In this document: positions 26,236 through 36,362 of the stretch, in pieces
How the letters are laid out: each line of letters begins with the position of its first letter
How positions within the stretch are numbered: the first letter of the stretch is position 1
NCBI RefSeq assembly: GCF_001423265.1
Contig: NZ_LMND01000009.1
Location: 1 to 58,076 of the forward strand
Direction of reading: 5' to 3'
Length of the DNA stretch: 58,076 nt
Source of the DNA: Methylobacterium sp. Leaf108
Lineage (GTDB): Bacteria > Pseudomonadota > Alphaproteobacteria > Rhizobiales > Beijerinckiaceae
Notes under the pieces: model-generated
The model's input: the letters and a program-made list of their open reading frames with translations, nothing else
What the model was told of the DNA's origin: nothing
Database searches by the model: none
Position numbers and translations under genes: made by a program

Positions 26236-27627
26236 ATGATCGGGCTCGCCTTCGGACGCACGCGCAAGGATTCTTCGGCCATCGTCGCGAGCGCGCAATC
26301 CGTATCGCAGGACGAGGCCGCTCGTCTGACGAAGGCCGTCGAGACCCTGATGGCGACACAGGACCTCACCACCCTCGATCTGCCCGAGGGCCCGCTGCGC
26401 GCCTCGCTCACCACCTTCATGGGCAAGCGCGATCAGGAGCGCCGCCGCAACCTCGGCAACATGGCCGCCATCGCCAAGGAAGCCTCCGAGGCCACCATCA
26501 ACATCGGCTGGATGACCTACGACGTCGGCGAGGTGGCCCGCGCCACCCAGACCATCGCCGGCGCCACCGAGGAGATGGCCGCCTCGATCGCCGAAGTCTC
26601 ACAGACCTCCGACACGGTGGTCACCGTGGCCCAGGACGCGCTGACCGCCATGCAGGCCTGCGTCGGCGACGGCGAGCAGGCGCGCAACGCCATGCAGGAG
26701 ATCGAATCGCGCACCTCCCTCATCTCGGACCGCGTCGTGGTCCTCGAGCGGGCGATCTCGCAGATCGAGGTGATGGCCACCGCCATCGCCTCCATCTCCA
26801 ACCAGACCAATCTCCTCGCCCTCAACGCGACCATCGAGGCGGCCCGCGCCGGCGAGGCCGGCCGCGGCTTCTCCGTGGTCGCCGCCGAGGTGAAGTCGCT
26901 CTCCGCCCAGACCGCGCGCTCCACCGGCGAGATCCGGGCGCTCCTCAGCACGCTCACCGCAGAGATGTCATCGATCTCGGTGGCGGTCGGGGAGAGCCGT
27001 GCGGCGGTCACCACCGGTCGCACGATCGTCGAGCAGCTCGAATCCCGCGTCGCTCAGACCAACGACCGCATCTCGCAGGCGAGCAACCTGAACCAAGCCA
27101 TCTCGCAGATGCTCGGGCAGCAGCGTTCGGCCACCGCCGAGATCTCCACCAGCGTCCAGGGCATCGCCGCCAAGGCCTCCAAGACGCACGAGGAGATCGA
27201 GAAGATCACGGTCCGGCTGAAGCAGGCCGAGGACCTCGGGCAGACCTCCCTCGACACCGCCGGGGCCAACATCCCAAATTTCGTCCTCGTCCGGATGCCG
27301 GCCGATATCGGGGTCTGGAAGCGCAAGCTCGCCACCATCCTGGTCGGCCTTGCTCCGCCGGAGGCCGGTGCCGCCACGATCTCCGGCCGGCCCGGGCCGA
27401 CCATCGCCGAGACCCTCGCCCGCTCCGACTACGCGAACCACCCGGCGATGGCCCGCTTCGCCAGGGCCGAAAGGACCGCGCTCGACGAGGCGGCCAGGAT
27501 GATCGCGGCCATCGCCGCCAGCGATTGGGGCACCGGCACACCGGCCTACACCGCGGCCACGGATGCGATGGGCGTCATGATCGAGGCCGCCGCGACGATG
27601 GCGGGACTTCCCTCCGCCGCGAACTGA
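26236..27627 (+). CDS. soluble methyl-accepting chemotaxis protein
   Basis: 463 aa without transmembrane helices, so a cytoplasmic chemoreceptor. A coiled signalling domain fills about 70-330, with the hairpin tip [20 protein letters not shown] (about 192-211) followed by [10 protein letters not shown]. The C-terminal about 110 residues contain W-K-R-K-L and a late D-W-G-T-G, a layout recalling zinc-binding CZB domains but without a clear full His/Cys ligand set; a degenerate or different sensor is likely. A CtrA-like box precedes the gene and a strong hairpin follows it. Confidence 0.93.
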   Translation: MIGLAFGRTRKDSSAIVASAQSVSQDEAARLTKAVETLMATQDLTTLDLPEGPLRASLTTFMGKRDQERRRNLGNMAAIAKEASEATINIGWMTYDVGEVARATQTIAGATEEMAASIAEVSQTSDTVVTVAQDALTAMQACVGDGEQARNAMQEIESRTSLISDRVVVLERAISQIEVMATAIASISNQTNLLALNATIEAARAGEAGRGFSVVAAEVKSLSAQTARSTGEIRALLSTLTAEMSSISVAVGESRAAVTTGRTIVEQLESRVAQTNDRISQASNLNQAISQMLGQQRSATAEISTSVQGIAAKASKTHEEIEKITVRLKQAEDLGQTSLDTAGANIPNFVLVRMPADIGVWKRKLATILVGLAPPEAGAATISGRPGPTIAETLARSDYANHPAMARFARAERTALDEAARMIAAIAASDWGTGTPAYTAATDAMGVMIEAAATMAGLPSAAN

Positions 27628-27644
27628 TCGCGGATGCGATCCCC

Positions 27645-27685
27645 GACGGAGCCCCCGGCGGCGTAGAACCGCCGGGGGCTCCGTC
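27645..27685 (+). terminator. 17-bp perfect hairpin after the chemoreceptor
   Basis: Arms 27645-27661 and 27669-27685 are exact complements around the 7-base loop CGTAGAA. The stem is GC-rich (GACGGAGCCCCCGGCGG). There is no T-run, so termination would rest on stem strength or the hairpin may only protect the 3' end. Confidence 0.7.
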
Positions 27686-27763
27686 GAAACCCTTCCGTCC
27701 GGGCCTTGTGCGACGGGCGTTCTCGCGTAGGTCTCATGACGACCCGCCGCCGGATCGCATGCC

Positions 27764-29320
27764 GTGACCTCCACGCCCCCCGTCGTCATACCCGAGCGTT
27801 TCAACGCGGCGCGCCATTGCCTCGAACGGCAGGCCGGCCACTTCCCCGACAAGCCCGCCCTGGTGATGGTCGGGGAGAGCGGGCCGACGCTGCGCCTCAC
27901 CTACGGCGAGATCGACCGGGCCGTGCGCGGCATCGCCGGCGGCCTCCTCGGCCTCGGCCTCGCGCCAGGCGCGCGGGTCATGATCCGGATGGGCAACGAC
28001 GCCGACTACGTCCTCGTTTATTTCGGGGCGCTGGCCGCGGGGCTGGTCGCCCTGCCTTCGTCCCCGCAGCTGACGCCGGCGGAGGCCGCCTTCCTGGTGG
28101 CGGATTCGGGTGCGGCGGTGGTGGCGGCGAGCTCCGCCTGCACGCTCACACCGGCCGACCTCGACGGCCGGATCGCGATCGGCCCGGACGAGATCGCCGC
28201 CATGGCGGAGGGACCGCCGCTGCAGACCTATGCCGACACGGCCGCGGACGATCCGGCCACCCTGGTCTACACCTCCGGCACCACCAGCAGGCCCAAGGGC
28301 GTTCTGCACGCCCACCGCGCCGTGCTCGGGCGGCGGCCGATGCACGAGCATTGGCAGGGCCTGGGCGAAGCGGACGTGATGCTGCACGCCGGCACCATGA
28401 ACTGGACCTACACGCTCGGCGTCGGCATCACCGATCCGTGGGCCTGCGGCGCCACCGCCGTGCTCTACGACGGGCCGCGCGATCCGGCGCGCTGGCCTGG
28501 CCTGATCGCCGCGCACGGCGCCACGCTGTTTGCCGCCGTGCCGAGCCTGTACCGACAGATCCTGAAATACGCCGACCTCGGCGCCCACGATCTCAGCCGC
28601 CTGCGACACGGCCTCACGGCCGGCGAGGCCCTGCCGCCGGAGCTGCTGGCGGCCTGGGAGCGGGCCACCGGCAAGCCGCTCTACGAGGCGCTGGGGATGA
28701 GCGAGATCTCCACCTACGTCTCGAGCGGCCCTACGACGCCGGTCCGGCCCGGTTCGCCCGGGCGGCCACAACCGGGCCGGAGGATCGCGATCCTGTCCGA
28801 GGACGGCCGAGACCGGCCCCTGCCCCCTGGGGAAGAGGGCCTGCTCGCGGTGCATCGCTCCGAACCCGGCCTCATGCTCGGCTACTGGAACCGGCCGGAG
28901 GAGGAGGCCGCCGTGCTGCGCGGGGAGTGGTTCGTCGGCGGCGACCGGGCGAGCATCGACGCGGACGGCTACGTCCGGTTTCATGGGCGGGCAGACGACC
29001 TGATGAACGCCCTCGGCTACCGGGTCTCGCCCAACGAGGTCGAGGGCGTGCTGGCCTCCCACCCCGACGTGGCGGAAGTCGGCGTCGCCGAGTGGCGGCC
29101 GCGGCCGGACCTCGGCGTCGTCGCCGGCTTCGTGGTGCTCAAGGCCGATGCCACCGCCGACGAAGCCGGGCTCATGGCGTGGTGCTCCGAGCGGCTCGCC
29201 GCCTACAAATGCCCGCGGGCGATCCATTTCCTCGACGCCCTGCCGCGCACCGCCAACGGCAAGGTCCAGCGCAAGCGCCTCGCCGAGACCCTGGACCGGT
29301 CCGCAACGGCGTCGCCGTGA
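27764..29320 (+). CDS. acyl-CoA synthetase/adenylate-forming ligase
   Basis: 518-aa class I adenylate-forming enzyme. Motifs: the phosphate loop Y-T-S-G-T-T-S-R-P-K-G (about 166-176), Y-E-A-L-G-M-S-E, the hinge region G-R-A-D-D-L-M-N-A-L-G-Y-R-V-S-P-N-E-V-E, and the catalytic Lys in R-T-A-N-G-K-V-Q-R-K. It joins a carboxylic acid to CoA via an acyl-AMP. The overall look is like benzoate- or medium-chain-type ligases, but the acid pocket cannot be assigned by eye. GTG start at 27764. The GT2 gene follows on the same strand after 103 bases. Confidence 0.92.
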   Translation: MTSTPPVVIPERFNAARHCLERQAGHFPDKPALVMVGESGPTLRLTYGEIDRAVRGIAGGLLGLGLAPGARVMIRMGNDADYVLVYFGALAAGLVALPSSPQLTPAEAAFLVADSGAAVVAASSACTLTPADLDGRIAIGPDEIAAMAEGPPLQTYADTAADDPATLVYTSGTTSRPKGVLHAHRAVLGRRPMHEHWQGLGEADVMLHAGTMNWTYTLGVGITDPWACGATAVLYDGPRDPARWPGLIAAHGATLFAAVPSLYRQILKYADLGAHDLSRLRHGLTAGEALPPELLAAWERATGKPLYEALGMSEISTYVSSGPTTPVRPGSPGRPQPGRRIAILSEDGRDRPLPPGEEGLLAVHRSEPGLMLGYWNRPEEEAAVLRGEWFVGGDRASIDADGYVRFHGRADDLMNALGYRVSPNEVEGVLASHPDVAEVGVAEWRPRPDLGVVAGFVVLKADATADEAGLMAWCSERLAAYKCPRAIHFLDALPRTANGKVQRKRLAETLDRSATASP

Positions 29321-29423
29321 CGGGCAGGCCCCTCGGCTTGTCCGTGGACCCGCCGGCCGATAGAGCGGGCGCGGGTCCGGCACCGATACCCGTCCGGCCG
29401 GTCATTCACGCGAACCCGGCCTC

Positions 29424-30254
29424 ATGACCGTCCTGCCCCTCTCGATCTTCATCATCGCCCGCAACGAGGCCGACCGCCTCGGCGCCACCATCGCGGCGGT
29501 AAGCGATCTCACCGACGATCTCGTCGTGGTGGATTCCGGGTCGACGGACGGGACCCAGGCCCTGGCCGTGTCCCTGGGCGCCCGCGTCATCCACAACGAC
29601 TGGCCGGGCTACGGCCCCCAGAAGCGGTTCGCCGAAGAGCAATGCCGCCACGTCTGGCTCCTGAACCTCGATGCCGACGAGGTGGTGCCGCCGGATCTGG
29701 CGCATAGCATCCGTGCGGTGTTCTCGGCCGGCGAGCCGGCGCTGGCCGCCTATCGCCTCGCCATCGCCGAGATCTTTCCCGGAGAAGCGCGCCCGCACCC
29801 CTGGGCCTATCGCCTGACACCGGTGCGCCTCTACCGCCGGGATCGCGGACGCTACTCGCCCTCTCCCGTCCACGACCGCGTCGACCTGCAGGCGGGGGTC
29901 GACGCGGGACGCCTGCCCGGGGTGGTCCATCATTTCTCGGTGCGCTCGCTGGGCGACCAGCTCGACAAGCTCAACCGCTATTCCGACCAGCAGGCCGACG
30001 ACCTCGACGCCCGCGGCGTCACCATCCCGACCTGGCGCCTGTTCGTGGAGCTGCCCGGCAATTTCCTGAAAGCCTACATCGGCCGCCGCCACGCCGTGCG
30101 CGGCGCCTACGGCTTCCTCACGGCCATGAACTACGCCATCTCGCGCCACCTGCGCGTGGCCAAGCACTACGAACGGCGCCTCCTGCAGCGCCACAGGGAT
30201 CCATCCGCCCGCCCGCATGCAAACCGGGTTGACCCACCCGACACGAAATTCTAG
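29424..30254 (+). CDS. family 2 glycosyltransferase (LPS-core type)
   Basis: 276 aa. The N-terminal GT-A fold begins L-S-I-F-I-I-A-R-N-E-A-D-R-L, then V-V-D-S-G-S-T-D-G-T (about 36-45), R-F-A-E-E-Q-C and the D-x-D-like L-N-L-D-A-D-E-V (about 82-89). The later R-L-Y-R-R-D-x-G-R-Y and V-H-D-R-V segments resemble the WaaE/KdtX-type glucosyltransferases that modify lipopolysaccharide inner core. A C-terminal amphipathic helix may touch the membrane. Substrate is inferred only. The gene ends 13 bases before tRNA-Ser. Confidence 0.88.
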   Translation: MTVLPLSIFIIARNEADRLGATIAAVSDLTDDLVVVDSGSTDGTQALAVSLGARVIHNDWPGYGPQKRFAEEQCRHVWLLNLDADEVVPPDLAHSIRAVFSAGEPALAAYRLAIAEIFPGEARPHPWAYRLTPVRLYRRDRGRYSPSPVHDRVDLQAGVDAGRLPGVVHHFSVRSLGDQLDKLNRYSDQQADDLDARGVTIPTWRLFVELPGNFLKAYIGRRHAVRGAYGFLTAMNYAISRHLRVAKHYERRLLQRHRDPSARPHANRVDPPDTKF

Positions 30255-30267
30255 AGCGGTGGCCTGC

Positions 30268-30359
30268 GGAGACGTGGCCGAGCGGCTGAAGGCACTCGTT
30301 TGCTAAATGAGCATGCCCCGAAAGGGGTATCGAGGGTTCGAATCCCTCCGTCTCCGCCA
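30268..30359 (+). tRNA. tRNA-Ser (anticodon GCU)
   Basis: 92 bases including encoded CCA. The acceptor arms GGAGACG (30268-30274) and CGTCTCC (30349-30355) pair fully; the discriminator is G. The anticodon stem CTCGT/ATGAG encloses TTGCTAA, so the anticodon is GCT (30302-30304), reading AGC/AGU. The long variable arm with GCCCC/GGGGT typical of serine tRNAs is present, as is GGTTCGAATCC in the T arm. Confidence 0.97.
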
Positions 30360-30987
30360 CTCACGATTTCTCCTCACAACTTCCTGCGGCGTAACAGTTT
30401 TCGTTTGCGTTCGCCGCGCAGGCGTTTCCCATTCTTCTCAACGGGGTCGGGTTCCCGAACGACACGGTCGTATCGAGGCGCGGGGAGAGGACGGCCCGAG
30501 TGTGACGGTTGTCCCCCGTCACGAGACGAGACTGCGCGCTCCCGAGGCCGAGCGATGCCGTTCCGGACGCTGCGGCTGCGCTCCAAGAGTGGCTTGTGCC
30601 CTTCTGCGTCGAGGGCGCCCGACGACGCTATCCCAGCGCTCGGAAGCGACCGCCTCCGTGCTCCGGTGGTCCGGTGGTCCGGGACGATGGTCGGTTGGCG
30701 GAAGGGTCGCCGCCATTCGGCACGTCTCCATCGGGGGCCGCTTCCGGCCAATCGGGTCCGCGGGCGATCCATCGTGTGTCTGACGTCCCAGGGGGGCCGA
30801 GCCATCCGCGACCGTCGCAGGAGAGGGAGTGTCGGCGGGCCGTCCCAATTCCCACCGGCAGACATCGACCCACGGGCGGGCGGGATCGCGGTGCGGCCAC
30901 GCTGCAGCGCATCCGGATTTGCGCTGGATCAAGGACACGTCCCGGGCCGGGACTAGGCTGCGTTTTCGGGCAACAACGGACGCTTCC
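30360..30987. other. intergenic region between tRNA-Ser and UspA gene
   Basis: 628 bases. Several open frames exist on both strands but none looks like a real protein (no motif, no ribosome-binding site). The only signal is the Fnr/FixK-like box at 30919-30932. No integrase or attachment-site duplication of the tRNA 3' end was spotted. Confidence 0.55.
30919..30932. promoter_or_regulatory. Fnr/FixK-like box upstream of uspA-like gene
   Basis: TTGCGCTGGATCAA fits the TTG-N8-CAA pattern of Fnr/FixK sites and shares the core CTGGATCA with the box at 35051-35064. Its centre is about 62 bases before the start codon, a fitting place for an activator site. Confidence 0.55.
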
Positions 30988-31839
30988 ATGTCGGCACTTC
31001 AGAACATCAAGAACGTCATCGTCGGACTGACCGAGGAGGGCCAGGAGAACGAGCCCTCCGGCGCCATCGGCTACGGCCTGTCGCTCGCGGTGGCGGCGCG
31101 AGCGCATCTGACCGTGCAGGCGGCCTCGCCGCGTCTGGTCGTCACCAGCGCCCTCGGGGGAGGTCTGGTCCGTGGCCTCGTCGCCGAGGAGAACCGGCGT
31201 CTCGACGGCCTGAGCCGGGCCGTTGCGGACCGGGTCCTCCACGACGCGGCCTTGGCCGGCGTCGCCTGCACCGTGGCCAGCCCGCAGTTGAGGCATCAGG
31301 ACGTCCTGGCCGCCTTCGCCGCCAGGGCCCGGCTGCACGACCTCACGATCCTGGATTCGGAGGCGCACACCATCGACCTCGACCGCGAGCTGATCGAGGC
31401 GACGCTGTTCCGCAGCGGCCGGCCGGTCATCGTCGTGCCGGCCGGCCACGACATCTTTGCCGGGCGGCGCATCGTCATCGCCTGGGATGGCGGCGCGCAT
31501 GCCGCCAGGGCCGTCAACGACGCGCTCCCGTTCCTGCGGGCGGCCGAGGCCGTCGAGATCGTCTCGGTCGTCGGCGAAAAGGAGCTGCCGACGTCGGTCG
31601 CCGGGGCCGAACTGGCGCCGCACCTCGCCCGCCACGGCATTGCCGCCACGGTGAACGACCTGGCACTGAGGCCGGACGGCGATATCGCCGAGACCCTCCG
31701 TAGCGAGATCGGTCGCTTCGAGGCGGACATGATGGTGATGGGCGCCTACCGTCACGGCCCGGTGCGCCAATGGATCTTCGGCGGACTGACGCAGTCGCTG
31801 ATGAAGGCCTGCCCGGTGCCGCTGTTCCTCGCTCACTAA
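30988..31839 (+). CDS. tandem-domain universal stress protein (UspA family)
   Basis: 283 aa with two Usp-like halves. The second half is clearer: R-I-V-I-A-W-D-G-G (about 158-166), H-A-A-R-A-V-N-D-A and the nucleotide-binding end M-V-M-G-A-Y-R-H-G-P-V-R-Q-W-I-F-G-G (about 249-266). The first half (N-V-I-V-G-L-T, then a long helix) is diverged. Proteins of this type are often induced at low oxygen or in stationary phase. ATG 30988 is chosen because the Usp sequence starts right there; the frame is open upstream without homology. Convergent with cytochrome c. Confidence 0.9.
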   Translation: MSALQNIKNVIVGLTEEGQENEPSGAIGYGLSLAVAARAHLTVQAASPRLVVTSALGGGLVRGLVAEENRRLDGLSRAVADRVLHDAALAGVACTVASPQLRHQDVLAAFAARARLHDLTILDSEAHTIDLDRELIEATLFRSGRPVIVVPAGHDIFAGRRIVIAWDGGAHAARAVNDALPFLRAAEAVEIVSVVGEKELPTSVAGAELAPHLARHGIAATVNDLALRPDGDIAETLRSEIGRFEADMMVMGAYRHGPVRQWIFGGLTQSLMKACPVPLFLAH

Positions 31840-32042
31840 GCGGTCGCCTCACCCACCATCGGACGGCCGCTCGTGACACGGCCCCATCACGAGCCCGCCG
31901 CATCCCATGTGGGAACCGCGCGGTGCATCGAGGGGCGACCAGGCGCTGCCCAACGGGGACTTCCTCACCGGCGGGCGAGGGTCTCCGCCGGTTGCAGCGA
32001 ATCTGCGGGATCGACCGGACGGAGCCGAGGGGATCCGAGAAT

Positions 32043-32366
32043 TCAGCGTTCGAGCGACTTCAGGTAGGCGATCACGTCCGCGACCTGATCGGGATCGAGG
32101 CGAAACTCCGGCATGGTCGGGTGCCCGGTGGTGATGCCCTCCGCCAGGGCCTCGCCGAGATCCTCCACCGGATACTTCGTGTGGAGGGTCCGGAACGCGG
32201 GCGCGCCCGTGAGCGGGCTCGCATCGGCGCGCCCGACGGCGTGGCATCGCGCGCAGTTCGCCCCGACGAAGGTCTTTCCACGCTGGACCTGCCCGTCTGT
32301 GGCGGACGCCCCGGACGGCAGGAGCCCGGCGAGCAGAAGCGAGAGGCAGGAGAGACGCTTGGACAT
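32043..32366 (-). CDS. small periplasmic class I cytochrome c
   Basis: 107 aa. A signal peptide ends near residue 22 (A-S-A-T). The haem site C-A-R-C-H is at 38-42, and the distal Met is probably in H-P-T-M-P-E-F (about 81). The closing helix V-A-D-V-I-A-Y-L-K-S-L is the usual C-terminal helix of mono-haem c-type cytochromes. It would carry electrons in the periplasm. It lies just downstream of the phosphoketolase gene on the same strand (103-base gap), though its own promoter is possible. Confidence 0.92.
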   Translation of the reverse strand: MSKRLSCLSLLLAGLLPSGASATDGQVQRGKTFVGANCARCHAVGRADASPLTGAPAFRTLHTKYPVEDLGEALAEGITTGHPTMPEFRLDPDQVADVIAYLKSLER

Positions 32367-32469
32367 GGGACGGCTCCGGGTTCGATGATCGGCAAAGCCC
32401 ACGACGGGCCGACTTCGTCGGCTCGCGGTCGACTGACGCACATTCGGGGATGGCATTCGCAACACCCGC

Positions 32470-34974
32470 TCAGGTCGGCCGGGTGCCGGGGCCGGTCTCG
32501 TAGGCGACGACGTCGATGGCGACCCGCATGTCCGCGGGAGCGGCAGCCTCACCCCAGGCCCAGTCGCGCACCTGCGGCAGGTCCTCCCCGGTGGCGCAGA
32601 CGTGCTCGCGGTGCAGCGCCAGGAGGTCGCGCAATTCCTCCTCGACGTGCTCGACGCGTGCCCCGAGCCCGGTCGACCACTCGAGGGCGGCGAGCGCCAG
32701 GTGATAGCGGTCGAGCCCGTTCAGTACCGCCATGTCGAAGGGGGTCGTGGTCGTGCCCTCCTCGACGAAGCCGTGGACGTGGATGCCCGCGTGGTTGGTG
32801 CGCCGGTAGGTCAGGCGATGGATCAGCCACGGATAGCCGTGGTAGGCGAACACCACCGGCCGGTCGCGGGTGAACAGGCTGTCGAAGGTGGCGTCGTCGA
32901 GCCCGTGCGGATGCATGCCGGGCGACGGCAGCGTCATCAGGTCGACGACGTTCACCACACGGATCCGGATCGTCGGGATGCGCCGGCGCAGCCATTCGAC
33001 GGCCGCCAGGGTCTCCATGGTGGGCACGTCCCCGGCGCAGGCCATGACCACGTCGGGCTCGGCCCCGCCGTCGTTCGAAGCCCATTCCCACACGCCGATG
33101 CCCGCCATGCAATGCCGGGCCGCCTCGTCCACGCCCAACCACTGCGGGGCCGGCTGCTTGCCGGCGACGACGACGTTGATGCGGTCGTGCGTGCGCAGGC
33201 AATGGTCCATCACCCAGAGCAGGCAGTTGGCGTCCGGCGGCAGGTAGACCCGCGCGGTATCGCCCTTCTTGTTGGCGATGAAGTCGATGAAGCCGGGGTC
33301 CTGGTGGCTGAAGCCGTTCTGGTCCTGGCGCCAGACGTGCGAGGTCAGCAAAATGTTGAGCGAGGGCACGGGCTTGCGCCAGGCCAGCGCGCGGGAGGCC
33401 TTGAGCCACTTGGCGTGCTGGTTCACCATCGAATCGACGATGTGGATGAAAGCCTCGTAGCAGGCGAGGACGCCGTGGCGTCCGGTGAGCAGGTAGCCTT
33501 CGAGCCAGCCCTCGCAGAGATGCTCGGACAGGACCTCCATCACCCGCCCCTGCCGGGCGATGTGCTCGTCGGTGGGCAGGATGGCGTCGCGCCACACACG
33601 GTCGGTGACGTCGAAGACGGCGTCGAGGCGGTTGGACAGGGTCTCGTCCGGACCCATGACCCGGAAGTTGCGGGCCTCGGCGTTGAGGGCGAGCACGTCG
33701 CGCAAGTAGCGGCCGAGGACCCGCGTGCCCTCGGCGACCGCCCTGCCGTGGGACGGCATCGCGACGGCGTAGGCGGCGAGTTCGGGTAGGCGCAGCGGCC
33801 GCTGATCGCGCCCGCCGTTGGCGTGCGGATTGGCGCTGAGCCGACGGTCGCCGCGGGGATGCAGGGCGGCCAGCGCCGGCACGAGACGGCCAGCCTCGTC
33901 GAAGAGTTCCTCGGGCCGGTAGGAGCGCATCCAGCGCTCCAGGATCGCCAGATGCTCCGGGTTCTCGCGCAGCGCCGCCACCGGGACCTGATGCGACCGC
34001 CAGGTCCCCTCCACCGGCTTGCCGTCGACGACCTTCGGCCCGGTCCATCCCTTCTGGCTGCGCAGCACGATCATCGGCCAGGTCGGCCGGCCGACGTCGC
34101 GGTGCTGGGCCGCCTCACGGATCTCGGCGATGCGGTCGAGGGCGTCGTCGAGGGCCGTCGCCATGGCCTGGTGCATCGGGCCGGGCTCGTCGCCCTCGAC
34201 GAACAGCGGCTCGTAGCCGTAGCCGACGAGAAGGCTGCGCAGCTCCGCCGCCGGCATCCGCGCCAGCAGGGTCGGATTCGCGATCTTGTAGCCGTTGAGG
34301 TGGAGGATCGGCAGGACGGTGCCGTCGCCGACGGGATCGAGGAACTTCGACGCGTGCCAGGAGGCGGCGAGCGGTCCGGTCTCGGCCTCGCCGTCACCGA
34401 CCACGCAGGCGACGATCAGGCCCGGGTTGTCGAGCGCCGCCCCGAAGGCGTGGATCAGCGAGTACCCGAGTTCGCCGCCCTCGTGGATGGAGCCGGGCAG
34501 TTCCGGCGAGGCGTGGCTCGGGATGCCGCCGGGGAACGAGAACTGCCGGAACAGGCGGCGCATGCCGTCGGTGTCGTGGCCGACATCCGGGTAGACCTCG
34601 CTGTAGGTCCGTTCGAGCCAGGCATTGGCCACCAGACCGGGCGCGCCGTGGCCCGGTCCCCAAACGGCCATCATGTCGAGGTCGCGCAGGACGATGGCCC
34701 GGTTCAGGTGCGCGGAGATGAAGTTCAGGCCCGGCGTCGTGCCCCAGTGGCCGAGGAGCCGCGGCTTGACGTGCCCGAGGGTCAGGGGTTCGCGCAGCAG
34801 CGGGTTGTCGAGGAGGTAGATCTGGCCGACCGAGAGGTAGTTCGCCGCCCGCCAATAGGCGTCGATGACCGCAAGGTCGTCCGGCCCGAGGGGGCCGGGC
34901 ACGACATCGAGATGGACCGGCGCGTCGCCGAGATCGCCGAGGGCGGGAAGCTTCGGATCGCTCGCAACTGGCAT
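32470..34974 (-). CDS. xfp: phosphoketolase (xylulose-5-P/fructose-6-P)
   Basis: 834 aa. A thiamine-diphosphate enzyme that splits xylulose 5-phosphate or fructose 6-phosphate into acetyl phosphate and an aldose phosphate. Family marks: [11 protein letters not shown] (about 67-77), [11 protein letters not shown] (TPP site, about 190-200), the central [29 protein letters not shown] and [14 protein letters not shown] 34974 is chosen because the family sequence begins there. Divergent from acetate kinase across a 133-base promoter with an Fnr-like box. Confidence 0.95.
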   Translation of the reverse strand: MPVASDPKLPALGDLGDAPVHLDVVPGPLGPDDLAVIDAYWRAANYLSVGQIYLLDNPLLREPLTLGHVKPRLLGHWGTTPGLNFISAHLNRAIVLRDLDMMAVWGPGHGAPGLVANAWLERTYSEVYPDVGHDTDGMRRLFRQFSFPGGIPSHASPELPGSIHEGGELGYSLIHAFGAALDNPGLIVACVVGDGEAETGPLAASWHASKFLDPVGDGTVLPILHLNGYKIANPTLLARMPAAELRSLLVGYGYEPLFVEGDEPGPMHQAMATALDDALDRIAEIREAAQHRDVGRPTWPMIVLRSQKGWTGPKVVDGKPVEGTWRSHQVPVAALRENPEHLAILERWMRSYRPEELFDEAGRLVPALAALHPRGDRRLSANPHANGGRDQRPLRLPELAAYAVAMPSHGRAVAEGTRVLGRYLRDVLALNAEARNFRVMGPDETLSNRLDAVFDVTDRVWRDAILPTDEHIARQGRVMEVLSEHLCEGWLEGYLLTGRHGVLACYEAFIHIVDSMVNQHAKWLKASRALAWRKPVPSLNILLTSHVWRQDQNGFSHQDPGFIDFIANKKGDTARVYLPPDANCLLWVMDHCLRTHDRINVVVAGKQPAPQWLGVDEAARHCMAGIGVWEWASNDGGAEPDVVMACAGDVPTMETLAAVEWLRRRIPTIRIRVVNVVDLMTLPSPGMHPHGLDDATFDSLFTRDRPVVFAYHGYPWLIHRLTYRRTNHAGIHVHGFVEEGTTTTPFDMAVLNGLDRYHLALAALEWSTGLGARVEHVEEELRDLLALHREHVCATGEDLPQVRDWAWGEAAAPADMRVAIDVVAYETGPGTRPT

Positions 34975-35050
34975 CTGGGATTCCCGCGCGCTGGAGGGTG
35001 ACGCTCCACCCCATCGGCGGCTTTCCTCGCATTCCGTTCCGGCCGGTTCT

Positions 35051-35064
35051 TTGATCTGGATCAT
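35051..35064. promoter_or_regulatory. Fnr/FixK-like box between phosphoketolase and acetate kinase
   Basis: TTGATCTGGATCAT differs from the consensus TTGAT-N4-ATCAA only in the last base. Its centre is about 50 bases before ackA and about 84 before xfp, in the divergent promoter. It could switch on both genes at low oxygen. Confidence 0.6.
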
Positions 35065-35107
35065 GCCGGGCTCGGCCGGGCCGTGCCACTCGGGGGCTTG
35101 CCCGGAG

Positions 35108-36277
35108 ATGCGCGTGATCCTCGTCCTCAATGCCGGTTCGTCCAGCCTGCGCTGCGCTTTGTTCCGGGGCGGCGCGGAGGCCGCCCTCCTGCGCGTCCAC
35201 GTCGCCGGGATCGGCGGTGCCGCCACGCCGACGGTCACGGGCGACCTCGATTTCGACGGCGAGCCGCCGGCCGGGGCCGACCTCGTGGCGGTCGCCGGCT
35301 GGGTCCTCTCGCGCCTGCGCCGCCGGCCGGACCTCCGCCTCCGGGCGGTCGCTCACCGGATCGTCCACGGCGGCGCCCGCCGGGACGGCCCCGCCCGCAT
35401 CGATGCAGGCCTCATCGCGGAATTGGAGACGCTGGTGCCGTTCGCCCCGGGCCACCAGCCGCAGGGGCTCGCCTGCATCGCCGCCGTCGACGAGGCATGG
35501 CCGGGCGTGGCGCAGGTCGCCTGTTTCGACACCGCCTTCCACCGCACCCAGGACCGCCTCGCACAGATCGAGGCGATCCCGCGCGGCCTGACCGAGGACG
35601 GGCTCCTGCGCTTCGGCTTCCACGGCCTGTCCTACGCCCACATCGCGGGGGTGCTGCCCCGGCTCATCGGCGCGCGGGCCAGGAAACGCGTCGTCGTCGC
35701 CCATCTCGGGCACGGCGCCAGCCTCTGCGCCATCGCCGAGGGGCGCAGCGTCGCCACCACCATGGGCCTGACGACGCTAGGCGGCCTGATGATGGGCACC
35801 CGCTCCGGCACCGTCGATCCGGGCCTCGTGCTCCACCTGATCCGCTCGCGCGGCCTCGGCGCGTCCGAGGTCGCCGACCTCCTCGGCCGGCGCTCGGGCC
35901 TGCTCGGCGTCTCGGGCATCAGCGACGATGTCCGGGTCCTGGAGGCCAGCGACGCGCCCGAGGCGCACGAGGCCCTCGACCTGTTCGCCTATCGGATCGC
36001 GCGCGAGACCGGCTCGCTGGCCGTTGCCCTCGGCGGTCTCGACGCCTTCGTGTTCACCGGCGGCATCGGCGAGAACGCAGCCTCCATCCGGGCCGCCGTC
36101 TGCGCGAGGCTCACGTTCCTCGGCCTCGACCTCGACCCGCAGCGCAATGCCGGGGGCCGTCCGCGCATCGACCGGACCGGCTCGGCCATCCCCATCCTCG
36201 TCATTGCCGCCGACGAAGAGCGCCAAATCGCCGACGAGACGTGGGGATTGATCGGTGGGGGCGCGCAACCGCGATGA
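35108..36277 (+). CDS. ackA: acetate kinase
   Basis: 389 aa. Makes ATP and acetate from acetyl phosphate, the product of the neighbouring phosphoketolase. Motifs: L-N-A-G-S-S-S-L-R (7-15), H-R-I-V-H-G-G (about 85-91), F-D-T-A-F-H-R-T (about 139-146), G-F-H-G-L-S-Y, H-L-G-H-G-A-S (about 199-205), T-R-S-G-T-V-D-P-G and F-T-G-G-I-G-E-N-A near the end. ATG 35108 follows CCGGAG; the frame is open further upstream but without family sequence. A strong hairpin follows the gene. Confidence 0.95.
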   Translation: MRVILVLNAGSSSLRCALFRGGAEAALLRVHVAGIGGAATPTVTGDLDFDGEPPAGADLVAVAGWVLSRLRRRPDLRLRAVAHRIVHGGARRDGPARIDAGLIAELETLVPFAPGHQPQGLACIAAVDEAWPGVAQVACFDTAFHRTQDRLAQIEAIPRGLTEDGLLRFGFHGLSYAHIAGVLPRLIGARARKRVVVAHLGHGASLCAIAEGRSVATTMGLTTLGGLMMGTRSGTVDPGLVLHLIRSRGLGASEVADLLGRRSGLLGVSGISDDVRVLEASDAPEAHEALDLFAYRIARETGSLAVALGGLDAFVFTGGIGENAASIRAAVCARLTFLGLDLDPQRNAGGRPRIDRTGSAIPILVIAADEERQIADETWGLIGGGAQPR

Positions 36278-36332
36278 GAAAGGTGGGTCGACCGCCCGTA
36301 TCCGGCGCGGCGGATCACCACGTCGCCGCGAC

Positions 36333-36362
36333 GCCGACGTCCCGTCAGGGACGTCGGCCTTT
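36333..36362 (+). terminator. hairpin terminator after ackA (overlaps mutY 3' end)
   Basis: GCCGACGTCCC (36333-36343), loop GTCA, GGGACGTCGGC (36348-36358), then CTTT. A perfect 11-bp stem that also contains the mutY stop codon in its loop, so it can serve both convergent genes. Confidence 0.75.

Noticed and set aside
30268..30987. Genomic-island insertion at tRNA-Ser
   Set aside because: No integrase, no repeated tRNA 3' end and no change in base composition downstream.
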